A model generated the notes under the pieces. It had not been told where the DNA came from. It searched no databases and saw nothing but the letters and a program-made list of their open reading frames with translations. Shown here in pieces: positions 1 through 10,700 of a stretch of DNA of 64,000 bases (position 1 is the first letter of the stretch; every line of letters starts with the position of its first letter). The DNA is taken from positions 1 through 64,000 of the forward strand of contig JBNGIQ010008864.1 of assembly GCA_049999765.1 (NCBI GenBank), in the 5' to 3' direction. The stretch comes from Phaeoceros laevis (taxonomy: Eukaryota; Anthocerotophyta; Anthocerotopsida; Notothyladales). The position numbers were made by a program, and so were the translations under genes.

Positions 1-1462
1 ACTACTTTTCAATCTGCACTAGCCGAATTTGGTTGTCAGCAGCAGCGGTACACATGTTAGCAATAGCCGAGAATTTACCTCTGTCCCTCTGGTTTCTTCA
101 TGATGTGCTCCTGCCGCAGCATCTTCATTCTCCAGACTGCTGAGTCCGGAATTAATGTTGGACAAGGACGTTGCCACAAACAGATCACTTTAAGAAAGTA
201 CCAATTACTCTCACGTGCTCAGTTCAATCCAGGCTACTATGGTCACTATCTAACTCTATCAAGACATCACTTCAACAGTATAATAATAAAATTTGTGCAA
301 TAATTTCCAAAGGCAGCAAGTGCACTCGGCAAAGTAGCTTTGGGATAGGACTGGATGTTGAGAGGAATTTTACTCCTGGGTCTGAAGCAGAACTATATCA
401 CACATTTCCCATGACACGGATGTGGAATAGTACAGACTCCATACTGGGTTGACTATCTGACCTAACAAGCAATCAACCCACTCTGTGCAGCCAATGCACA
501 TCTCCGTGGTGGACCCAAGGGTGCAGCAGGTAGATGCTTTGGAGAACTGGACTCACCCTTGTAGTGGGTCTCCTGAACACAACCACCTACCTCAATGGTA
601 TCTTTCTTCTCCCGAGCTACATTCCACTCTATATCTGCTTGTTATAGCTGCAATTGGTGCAGCTTCCAAGACGGAGTAGGCAGTGGCAGTCTCTCCATAT
701 CATTGGCAAGGAGAGCCTATATGTGACTCATAATTGACAATCCCAATCCTAATGTGCAGTAAAATGTCCAAAACACATCAGTAAAATGTCCAAAACACAT
801 ACAAGGGCCATGAACGGTATTCCCCTTCACAAAACACCTCTAGTGAAGATGGGAAATCCAGGCACTACACGGAGAATGCATATCAATACAAAGAACAAGG
901 TGAAACAGGGGTGACAACTAGGCCAGTGAAGACCTCTATATAAAGAGCTGAAGGTCTCAATGGTCCAAACTGACATAATCCTACCAAAACCCCTCGAGGC
1001 GAAAAAGCAGTGGGACAAACTAGATCTGGCTTTATCTGTATGAAGATGTGAAAGTTCCTGTCTTTGATCAAGCATGAGCATATCTCAACAATTTGGTGAC
1101 AGTGAAGTCTGCCCTTACACCAATTTTCATGCTTCAGGGACTTTTCATACGGTACCTCAAAGAATGTGAAAAAGCGAGAACTGTCCTCGCAGTGAAAGTC
1201 TGTGGCAGAAAATATAAAGATTACCCCGACACTAAAAGAGGCCAACCCACTCTAAAAACTGGATTGCCGCAATCTAGAATAAGACATGTGCTGTAAAAGC
1301 TTGAGGACATAGTTGCAAGAGTTTGTCAAGCATGCCAAATGTCCAAATTTTGAAGCACAGATTTGAGACTTATTGTCACCACAATATCATACAGGTATTC
1401 TAGATTGAATAACACATGGTGGCAGGATCATCGCCGGAAGCAGAGGAGCCTCAATCACTTAC
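1..1462. other. Probable introns and small exons of the leftward gene
   Basis: No long open frame. Several short minus-strand stretches flanked by plausible splice sites occur, but I could not assemble a product. No RNA gene was recognised. A short duplication, AGTAAAATGTCCAAAACACAT, is repeated in tandem near 760-800. Confidence 0.3.
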
Positions 1463-1932
1463 GCAGCTCTAACTGCATCTTCCCATCGTCCACCGTCACT
1501 CTCCGACCCTGCTTCAGAGTCTGGAAAGTCCCTGAAGTCCTCGGGATCACCCATAATATCATCCAAGATACTTTTTTCCATGCCTCTGCGGCGTGAAGAA
1601 CTTTTTTCCAGTCCTCTGCTAGTAAAAGATGGGCCTCCTGCAATTGAGCCTGAAGCCAACTCCTGTTGTCCAGGTAAGGGGTCGCTTGCCTCTCCATTGT
1701 GCCGTTTTACTCCCATCCTGTCGCTCCAACTTAGCGGCACTGCATATGCATTGTGGACGGAGTCAGTAATAATGTGAAGAGGAGCACCCCGTCGGCGCAG
1801 ACCCTTCGACTCTAGCAAAGAGCTCATTCCGGACCCTACACTCATTGCTCCCACACGAAACACACAGCAATCACTAATGCGGCTCTTCGCTGGGAAACGC
1901 AGTTTTGCGCACGATTGCCCAAAAGCATTCAA
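1463..1932 (-). CDS. First coding exon of an unidentified leftward gene
   Basis: An open frame of about 157 codons runs leftwards and ends at a good splice donor (GTAAGT just below position 1463), so it looks like a first exon. The probable start is the internal Met at about 1845, which begins MSVGSGMSSLL. The protein is Ser/Arg/Gly-rich, then acidic (ILDDIMGDPEDFRDFPDSE), and ends WEDAVRAA. I do not recognise the family. Possible downstream exons on the same strand lie near 1165-1205 (TVLAFSHSLR), 591-628 (WNVAREKKDTIE followed by GTAGGT) and 85-140 (LENEDAAAGAHHEETRG followed by GTAAAT), but I could not join them in phase. The gene would run off the left edge of the window. Non-coding sequence remains possible. 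Confidence 0.3.
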
Positions 1933-2802
1933 GGATAGGGTTATGCAGCCTCATTCCATTCTTTTTCCAATCTCGTCCCCAAGAAACAGCTGAACCCGGA
2001 GAAGCAATGCACGAGCTCCAGCAACCACAATATGTCAATACATGAACGGTCCATGGTCAACTGGAGGCGCGATTATTGGTTGTCCCTGACACTCTACTTC
2101 TCTAGAAGCCGAAGCAAAATCAAGTGACCGTCCAGTTTGAGCGTTTACCAAGTTCCAGGTAAAGCATCTAGGAGAAATTCCAGAATCACAAAAACTGATT
2201 CCTTCGAATCCTGGAGCCCTACAATATGAGCATCTTAGCTGCAAAACTTTCAAAATTCTTCTTCCCCTTCATACACCACATGCCTCGCCTGTTTGACTCA
2301 CGCCTGTATGTCACTGTCACAACTTACAAAGGATCAAAGTGGAAGGCTGCTGCAAGTCTCACCAGGAATTGGCGCACCCACTGGTGCAACAACAAGAAAC
2401 GCCTAGTCCATTATTTGCCAGCACAGGCGCCGCCGCTGCACGTCGGCAACGGAAGCGCCGCCTCGAAATGCAGCGGCCTACCCAGGTGGGGTTCGGAGGG
2501 ACCGACGACGACAAGCGAGTACACCTCCAAGCCTGCTTTCAAGCTGCTCCTCTTTGCGGCTTCACAGAGCACCAACTTCGTGGGTTCTGCTAACCGGCGC
2601 CCAGGTTTAATAACCCCGCACCGCAGAAGAAGAATTTCCGCGGGGGTTTTATTAATTTCCCGGCGACAATTCTGTGGCTCGCATCAAAATCTATCCTGCC
2701 TGGGCGACAATGCTCCAGCGATGATTGCTGGACAGCAAATCAGTCGGAGGAAGGAGCGATGGTCCAAGGGATGTCGAAAACCTCATCAGATCGCTGACAG
2801 AT
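1933..2802. other. Intergenic region between divergent genes
   Basis: Separates the leftward exon (start at or below 1932) from the rightward RCC1 gene (start 2803). The open frames here, including one of about 218 codons from 2226, have no recognisable motif and look like chance frames in GC-rich sequence. Promoters and 5' leaders of both genes should lie here, but no specific element could be named. Confidence 0.4.
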
Positions 2803-4182
2803 ATGTTGGGACAATTTTTGAAGAGGACCACTGCGACCGCTTGCGCAAGGACACGGTGGAGGAGGGCTCTAGTGACGCATAGCAAGCTTCCTGGGGGCGG
2901 CAAGCAGACATGGGTGGCCTTATGGGGAAACGGAGATCACGGACGTCTGGGTTTGCGCTCTGTGGACTCCAGTTGGAAGCCCACCGTCTGCCGGGCTTTG
3001 CAGGATCGCCGTCCAAGCAGTGTTGCATGTGGCGGAGCTCACACCTTGATCCTAACAGCAGATGGAGCAGTGTTGGCCACCGGGTTGAATGACTGCGGGC
3101 AGCTTGGGGTCTCTCTAGACGTTCCTTTCTCCGACGTTCCTGTGAAGGTGGAAGGACTGCCTGATGCCTGCGTTAGCGTAGCTGCGGGACACCACCACTC
3201 AGCTGCAATCTCCGAGGCGGGTGATGTGTATGTGTGGGGGAGCAACTCCCAGGGGCAACTGGGACTTGGCAAAAATAGCCCTCTCAGTGCCTGCAAAGCC
3301 CAGAGGATTGAGACTCTAAAGGGTTATCCCATCAAAGCCCTTGCGTTCGGCGCTGAGCACTCTTTGGCCCTCACTGCTGAGGGGGCGCTTCTGAGCTGGG
3401 GAGCAGGGCAGAGCGGGCAGCTGGGGCATGGCAATGAAGAGCTTTCTCTCATTTCTAGGTTGTTCCGGAGTCGAAGCGTCCACTCTCCCAAGTTGGTGAA
3501 GACCTTGGGGGACAGAAAACTGGTGCGGATTGCTGCAGGCCTCATGCACTCTGCCTGCATTGATGAGCACGGTGTCCTGCACACCTTCGGCCAGGGTAGA
3601 TTCTCTCAGCTGGGATTAGGGGAGGACAAGGACACTGCAGCACCATCAACTGTCATGGTGTCACCCTCTGTGGCGGAAGTTGCATGTGGAGGTGACTCTG
3701 CATAACGCTTTCAAACCCCGTGATGCATGCGATTTACTGCTATTGCAGCCTCTGGTGCTCATCGGACTCTTTCCTGAAATCATTGTCCAGGTTACCACAC
3801 CGGAGCTGTTTCCAGGAACGGGGACCTTTACATGTGGGGATCCAATGAGTATGGATGTCTGGGCCTCGGGTATAACAGCCACAGCAGATATCCAACGAGG
3901 GTGCGGAGCGAGCTTGCCAAGCTCACAGTGACAAGTGTTTCCTGTGGATGGAAGCACTCGGCTGCTCTTACGGATGATGGCCAAATCTTCACCTGGGGGT
4001 GGGGGGGTTCCCAAGGCACTTACGCAGCAACTGGACGATCTTCAGGAGGCCAATTAGGACACGAAAACGAGTTTGATTATTTGGAGCCGACTGTCGTCAA
4101 GTTTGGTGCACTGGGCAGCATCATTGGCATACAAATCTCCTGTGGATTCAACCACACAGGGGCAGTGTTGGAAGAACGGTAG
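2803..4182 (+). CDS. RCC1-repeat (beta-propeller) protein, probably mitochondrial
   Basis: Two exons, 2803-3691 and 3791-4182, separated by a 99-bp GT-AG intron, encode 426 residues. The intron splits a Gly codon in phase. The protein is almost entirely RCC1-type blade repeats with WGNGDHGRLGL, ATGLNDCGQLG, VWGSNSQGQLGLG, SWGAGQSGQLGHG, TFGQGRFSQLGLG and MWGSNEYGCLGLG, and each blade carries a CGxxHS/T-type loop (CGGAHT, AGHHHS, FGAEHS, CGWKHS). The first 40 residues are Arg-rich and almost free of acid (KRTTATACARTRWRR), which suits a mitochondrial presequence; RCC1L and RUG3 are organellar relatives of similar size. The ATG at 2803 was chosen because the upstream extension of the frame has no ATG. 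The C-terminus converges on the lipase gene, leaving 188 bp between stop codons. The organelle assignment and exact orthology are inference. Confidence 0.85.
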
Positions 4183-4370
4183 ATGCAGGCTCCACTCATC
4201 TGTCACGCCACAAACTTGAGTTGACGCCAAACCATGACAGCTAGGGATCCAATGTGTACAGGAGTTTGATTTGAAATTTTAAGCAGAGTTAACGTTGCTG
4301 AGATCGGAATGAAGATGGGTCAATTTGCAATCTGATGTTACTGGAGAAGTCGTTCTGCCAGTCTAAAAAT

Positions 4371-5939
4371 CTAAGAAGAGGATTTTTGTACATCAGGACG
4401 GCAATGCCGCTGTAGTTGGTAGATGCCTTCTTGCAGGGTCCCCAACATGTGGTCAGATATACACCAGGGAGATACTACGATGGTACCGAAGTCCTCCTGC
4501 TTCGCCTGTAGGAGAACCCATTTACCATCACGTGATTCGTCGAAGGTCGGGTAAGCTCCGTAGTTTCTCAGCTCAGGGACATCGGACCGCTGTTCAGGTC
4601 TCTTGCCGCATCCAGGTGGATCACAGGCCAGAACATATAGCTTTCCTGGAGGGAACAGACTTGGAGGCTCCTCCTCCTCTCCCTCGTCATTAGACTCACC
4701 GTTCTCTTCGCCGTCCTGCTTATGATGCCCATTCTGTTCGCTCCGCTTCTCCTCGACTTCATTCTGTCCTCGTCCCGCCTTGCCAAGATTTTTTCGTGTC
4801 TCTTCCATGGTGCTGCTGACTAACTTTCGTGCATGTTGTACCTTCTCCCCAACGTCCTTCTGCGTACTCTGGAAGCTCTTCATTGCCTCCAGGCTTTTCT
4901 TGATGTTGTTCCACTCACCATCCCCCTTGGCGACCTTCTCTGCCTCGTCCCAGTCAAAACTGTAAACGTCCTGGCGAAGCTGTTCTACAGAGGCAAGGGA
5001 GAAGCGAGGCACAAGGTCATGAGCACCTAGAAAACAAGTCGTGAAGTTGGCACACTCCCGTGCAAGATCCAGACTGAGACATGCAGGGGGTGAGTACCCC
5101 CAGCACTCTACATCCTTGTACTTGTCTCTCAGCTTGAGGGCGGACATTATCCCCACCGACGCTCCCATGCTATGCCCCACAATGACCAACTTCGGTTTCC
5201 CCTGCTCCTGGCCATGAAGCTCCAAAGCCCTATCAATGTGCTGTTCAACCTCTTCGCAAAGCACCTCGGTGGCATGAACGAACCCGCCATGTGCAAATCC
5301 TCCTTGAAACTTCTCAGGTTGCGCCCCGCAGTTTAGAAGCATGTCCAGCGGGTGTGAAGTGCCTCTCACAGCAAGGACAACAGCTCCATAGACCGCGTCC
5401 ACACAAATTGCGTATGCAGGCCTCGCAGAGTCGGAATCAGGCTGCCATTGCGCAGCCACAATGGCGGACTCCGGGACGTCGGACAGAAGCGAGAAAGAGG
5501 CTGCTTCCGGAACATAAACAGCTTCCGCCACCGACCTCCAGTGCTGAGCCTCCCTCAAAAACTGTGCATCTTCCATTTCTTCCTTCGCCGGCTTCCCTGG
5601 CGGAGGAGGAGGCCTCTTCTCCGTCACCTGGAGCATCCAATTGCAAGCAGCTCCTCACTCACCTCCCGATCAAGCTGGCCACACAACAAGCGCAAATTCA
5701 TGCATCGCAAGGGAAGAGCTTCTAGCTACCTTGGCCATGGCCGCAAGGCCCAGAGTGAGATCCTCCACCCGCCAAGGACCTACGTGCGACTGAATGCAGG
5801 TGGCGCCTTTAGCAAGGATCATCATCGGGTTCCCCTCAGCGCTCTTGGTGGTAGCGTGTTCCCGGATTTTGCCAGCAGCTGCCTTTCCTGCCTTCCAAGC
5901 TCCCCATGTCCCCACACCAATGACCACGGCCCGCCACAT
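4371..5939 (-). CDS. Class-3 (mono-/diacylglycerol-type) lipase
   Basis: The main exon, 4371-5561, encodes 396 residues with an alpha/beta-hydrolase core: the oxyanion-side motif LAVRGTS and the nucleophile elbow GHSMGA (Ser about residue 205), preceded by LVIVGHS. The end of the catalytic region is followed by an acidic, low-complexity insert (about 90 residues, many Glu/Lys/Asn) and a tail with GTIVVSPWCISDHM. This order matches the plant family of Arabidopsis AT3G14075 (lipase class 3 with an N-terminal extension). Exon 1 is 5730-5939, starting MWRAVVIGVGTWGAWKAGKAA. Between them, a 12-nt exon (5663-5674, LDRE) keeps phase between AAG|GTAGCT and GAG|GTGAGT, giving 470 residues, but this join is uncertain. 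Substrate (mono/diacylglycerol or a galactolipid) cannot be told from sequence. Confidence 0.8.
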
Positions 5940-6200
5940 TCTTCGTGTAGAAGCCCCAAGCCTCTCAATTGAGCAGCAAAAATCAGCGCTGCCACCGTCT
6001 AGCCTCTCTTCATGCAGCAATACTCCCCCATTTCCGTTCCACAGCGGTGCCTCATACGTTGCAGCGCCAAGTGGCAAGCGCCTACGGGGCACTCACAATC
6101 GAATGGCTTCCAGCGCCACCTGACGTGTAACTTGTGGAATCAACCAAAAGTTGTGGAATCAACATCAACCAAGCAGGCCGTTTTCACATGGACGGACTTT

Positions 6201-6253
6201 TGGTGGAGGGGTTCAATAAGCAACTTCAAGTTGTTTATGGAACCTCTCCACCA
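6201..6253. repeat. Imperfect palindrome (hairpin-forming inverted repeat)
   Basis: The arms begin TGGTGGAG at each end and meet at about 6227 around CAACTTCAAGTTG. The two 26-nt arms differ at about three positions. This could be a miniature element end or a chance hairpin; no flanking duplication was seen. Confidence 0.6.
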
Positions 6254-6431
6254 AGAGTGGTTGTGGTTTACTTGAGTACCACTTGGGCCAATTGATCGAT
6301 ATAATTGTAAACGCTTCCTCCCCTTCCAAGTGTAGATTGTATGAACCAAGTGTAGATTGTATGAACTCTGGATTGCTGTGTATGAACTGTAGATTGCTGT
6401 GCATGAACTCTGTTTTAGGTCTATTCAGCTT

Positions 6432-6536
6432 CTCCCCTTCGAACTGGAAAACAAAAAGAAGAGTTTCTCCCCTTCGAACTGGAAAACGAAAAGAAGAGTT
6501 TCTCCCCTTCGAACTGGAAAAAGAAAAGAAGAGTTC
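6432..6536. repeat. 35-bp tandem repeat, three copies
   Basis: Three nearly identical units start at 6432, 6467 and 6502, each beginning CTCCCCTTCGAACTGGAAAA and ending in an AAAAGAAGAGTTT-type A-rich stretch. They differ at a few positions in that stretch. Confidence 0.9.
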
Positions 6537-7770
6537 AAATTAATACTTTTGACCCGAAACCTTTGGAGAAAAAAATCATAACCGGATTAAAAGGTCAGAC
6601 TTTGTTAAGGCAAACCAAATATTAACATGTCGCTTACTTGCAAAACCCGAGGCCAACAGGTCACATGACCGGATTTAAACGAGCAACCTTTGGTATGCCA
6701 TATAGAGGGACAGCTCAAGAGGTAGTTGGGTTTGACCAATTAGCTTGAACACCAAAACTCCATGGTTGGATAGTTGTATAGCTTCATAAGGTTCAGCCTG
6801 AAGTGAAAACTGAGGATCATTCACCATTTCACGAGGTTCTGTGCTCCTGCTGCTGATTGCACACAATGCAAAGGCTCTAGTTTACTGAACCGTACTTGGT
6901 GCAGGGAGGAGGTTAATTTCTGGTAGTTGCTGGGTAAAAAGTTAAGAACCGCACTAATAAGGGAAGATCCGTGGCCAGCAGAGGGACCCACCGCTGTTTT
7001 CTCGCATCGCAGGGCGTCGCGGACCCACCAAAGTCTGATATGGCACGACCCCATTCGCTTAGGACTTGAAGGTGTCAGAGAGAGTAGTAGGTTTTCATTC
7101 TTTTTCTAGAGCATTTGCCTTGGGTGCTTGGGGAGGAAGGGAGGGTCCCCTTATGAGGCAGATTCATTACGAGGCTTTCGGCAAAACAAAAATCACAGGA
7201 GGTAAACTGGTATACTTTACTTCCACATACATAATATGATAGAATTAGAATGACCAGGTGTGGCCCGCATGGAATGAAAATACCAGCCAGCAAGATGAAT
7301 TTTTGCAGGCTGCTGCTATCCTTGAAACTGGACACACTGTGCAGCTGTTCAGATCTTTCAATGTAAAATCCAAGGAAGGGCTTGAAACTGATCTTGCAAA
7401 GCTTGCTTCTTTTCTTTTTCCTGTATCAAACCAAATCCTCAAGTCTGTAGGACTCATAGACAAATTCCTACGCTGCATGCCGTCAATGATAACATGAAAG
7501 CGATATCACACACGCCACTCATAACAGCGATTGACGTGCAGTGAACAAGGCGGAAGTCTAACAAAATTCTCTACTCCTATGGAATCATCAGGGAGCACCT
7601 TCCAATTAAAGCACCAAAGAATAGTGATGTACAGAGACCGTGAATTTGGCCCTTATGCTGACCATACTCAACCAGTACGAGCAAAATTTTTCTCAGACGA
7701 CCAATGAATGAAAACACAACAAAAGCTGTAAGACTTGGTCTGTGGCATTTGACGGACGGGAATCACATAG

Positions 7771-10700
7771 TTATGGCTTCATCTTAACTTGAATTTGCTT
7801 ATGAACACGGACAAGAAACTCGACGTATGATATCTCTTGTGACTTATCCTCCACCAGGAAGGAAAAGAACAACATTTCTGCAGAACAGCCCCACAACGAG
7901 GTTAGTTCACCGTTGTTGAACATGTTACCACAATGCTCCAGAACATCGACTGCATTCAACACAGTCTGCCCAACAAGCACAGCCCATTACCTGATGGGTC
8001 CCCTCTCTTGAGGAGTCGCAATCTGCGCAAAATCAAATGACATTACAAAAACGTTCTGATATGTAGAGTACCTCCGTTCCCAAGGAGAGCATCAAAGTTG
8101 ACTGCAGAAGCGACTCAATTTTACCTCAAATATGAGCAACGTTGTCTTCTAATCTCATTCACTACCTCATTAAGCCGTCTCGATGCAGCATTGTCATATT
8201 CCTGCAAGAGAAACTGCACAGCGCCAACAAACACACATAGGTCATACTACAAGTACATGCAAAGATCCTTGTAAGCAAGTCTACTTCTAAAAGCAAGCTG
8301 CCGAAGGAGATAGAATAACCAGTCCAGTAGGTGATGTTGAACTCACAGGTCCAGGAACTATGTCATCCACGGACTGTACACCAAATAGCTCATGAAGGGA
8401 ATCTCTGGATGCAGCCTTGCCAACTAATATCAAGGCATCTTCACCAGTCTCAAGCAAAAAGATGCTATCATTATCCAAATTATCACTTGACAAAGGTACA
8501 GGGGGTGGTAACACAGCCGCTCCATCCTACATCCAAGTACCGATGAATAGGCATTACACAAAGTCTACTGATGAAAAGACCAGCAAAACCTGCATTGTTC
8601 ACCAGACTGGGAAGCTCAGACTACCTTTGGAGGAAGGTCATGGATTGAGAACATTCGAGGGTAAACTAGAGGGACAGTCAAAGACGCTGAAATTGATGCC
8701 GCACGTGCAATCCAATAAGATCTTTCATCAATTCGTACATCTGATCGAAGTCCCGTACTCTTGGTCAAAGCTGGTGACCAAAGAAAGCACCTTGGTTAAA
8801 CTTGACAAAAATGTCAATTCCACCATCAGACGAAGTTGTACAACTTCAGAACGATAAACCACTTTCACATGAACTTCTGTTGAACACCATACCCAGAGTG
8901 TAGAGGGGCAAAAGCTTAAGTGCCTCTGGCAAAATAAGCTGTCCAGATGATGAAGCACTTGCGCAAAACTTCCGATATGTATATAGAATACTGACGCATT
9001 GCTCAGCTACCTTTTCTTTTACCTGTGAAAGCGAGATGGCTAACGCATCGTTGCCAGCTGTTATTGAGCAAACACATTGTAGGAGTCAGCTTTACAGTAC
9101 ATGAAAGCATATCCATGAGTTCAGCAAAGCACCGACAAAACTTTAGAGTACAAGATGACCCTACTAACTCACCCATCTTCAAAAAATACGTGAACTGTGC
9201 ATCTAGGTCAGCTCCACGGAAAAGATGCACCAGCACTGCAGTTGTGGGTAGCGAAAGGGTGTTCACTCTAATGCGACGTTCTCCAGAGATTGTGGTGTAT
9301 AGCAGTGCACACTATAAGAGTTCACATCAAACTGTGTTAAGGTCACCCGAATGAAACTGAGAACCTGAGTGACGGCAAAAACATGATTCTCACCTGGAAG
9401 CAGCACTCTGAATCTTCTGGTAGCTTTTCGTCGTGCTTGAATGTCACCATTATGGCTTTGTCCGAATCAATCTTGAGGACATAGATTTCAATCTACAGCT
9501 TAGTACCAGTAATTTAAGACACAAAAGTGGACCAGAAAGAACTAACAAGCATGCTTACTGCTGGAAGATCGACATCGGTCACAGTACGCCGACAAAAATT
9601 GCCATAATACTCTTGCACTTGAAGCCCCTGAACAACGAAATGTAACACCAGCTTTCAAGACTAAAAGAAGTCAAAGAGGGTCCTTATGGGACACTTCCTA
9701 TGTAAGACCTGAAGTTAGACGGAGGAGCAAAACAACATCCTTCCCATTTGAAGTCCACATTAAGGAATGTTACCTGGCTACACCGAACTCTCATGACAGC
9801 CTCCAGGCCCTGAGGCCTTGTCAAATTCCAGCGCAAGTCATTGTAAAGCTTTGCAGAATCTACGCTAGCGTTGAACTGGGGATAATAATATATCTGCCTC
9901 AAAAAGATGACTAGTTGGATCAATCAAGGAGATCCTGAGATGAAGAACCTGATGCACCCTGTTTCAACTGCTGAAGACAGCTCCGAGCAAGGGCCAAAGA
10001 AGGATAATCAAAGCTCGAAACTATACCTGGCCTCCAGTTGTTCTTGGAACGACAGCCAGAGAAGCTACATCCACATAGAGCTGCGTTGTCAGAAACAGGT
10101 CAACACAGACCTGCAAAGCAATCATGAAAGTTGACGTGGTTAGGACTCTGGAAAACCAAAGCCTATCACTGGGAAGAGCCGTGTAAAGTGAAAGAATGTA
10201 GATCTTGGCTGTTGTAAACAGAATAAGTTCACAGAGAAAATAAAGTCACACTGCCCAATACACTCGGCCAATTTGTGATCTCCTACCTGAAACTCTGCAA
10301 ATTCAACCGCCATTGTTTTGAGGATCTTATCAGCTGGCAACAAAAGCTTGTGAGCTTCCTGATAGAATTACGAAAACAGAAAAACGGTAGTCAACTTCTA
10401 TAAAGATACACTCTCAAATTGCAGAAACCCCATTTCCATCAATGCCCACCTTCTCATTTCCCGACAAAGCTTTTCCTTCAAGCTCCCTCGCAGTCAATGC
10501 AGCCATGCCAACAGATGGCAAGACTGGAACATGGCCAGTAACAATGTCACTTTGAGTTCGCTATGACACCACAATCAGCTTGCACCAGGTACCTGCAGAG
10601 TGCATACCTGATTGAAAAACTAGCAATTTCCCTCCTGTTGACTTCAAGGCCAGGTATGCTCCCTGCAGAGATAACTCGGGAACATACATCACGTGTTTCA

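Larger units (their letters stand above)
5940..7770. other. Intergenic region with local repeats
   Basis: Lies between the lipase 5' end and the SEC24 3' end. It holds a near-perfect palindrome (6201-6253), a 35-bp triplication (6432-6536), a 20-bp direct repeat near 6128-6165 (TTGTGGAATCAAC twice) and a decayed repeat of GTAGATTGTATGAAC near 6340-6410. No gene was recognised; open frames around 7245-7500 lack motifs. Confidence 0.45.

Noticed and set aside
2226-2882. 218-codon rightward open frame before the RCC1 gene
   Set aside because: No motif, compositionally erratic, overlaps the true RCC1 start in another frame.
7245-7497. Overlapping open frames on both strands near 7.3 kb
   Set aside because: Starts are not ATG on the plus strand, no family resemblance, outside the in-phase SEC24 model that ends at 7771.
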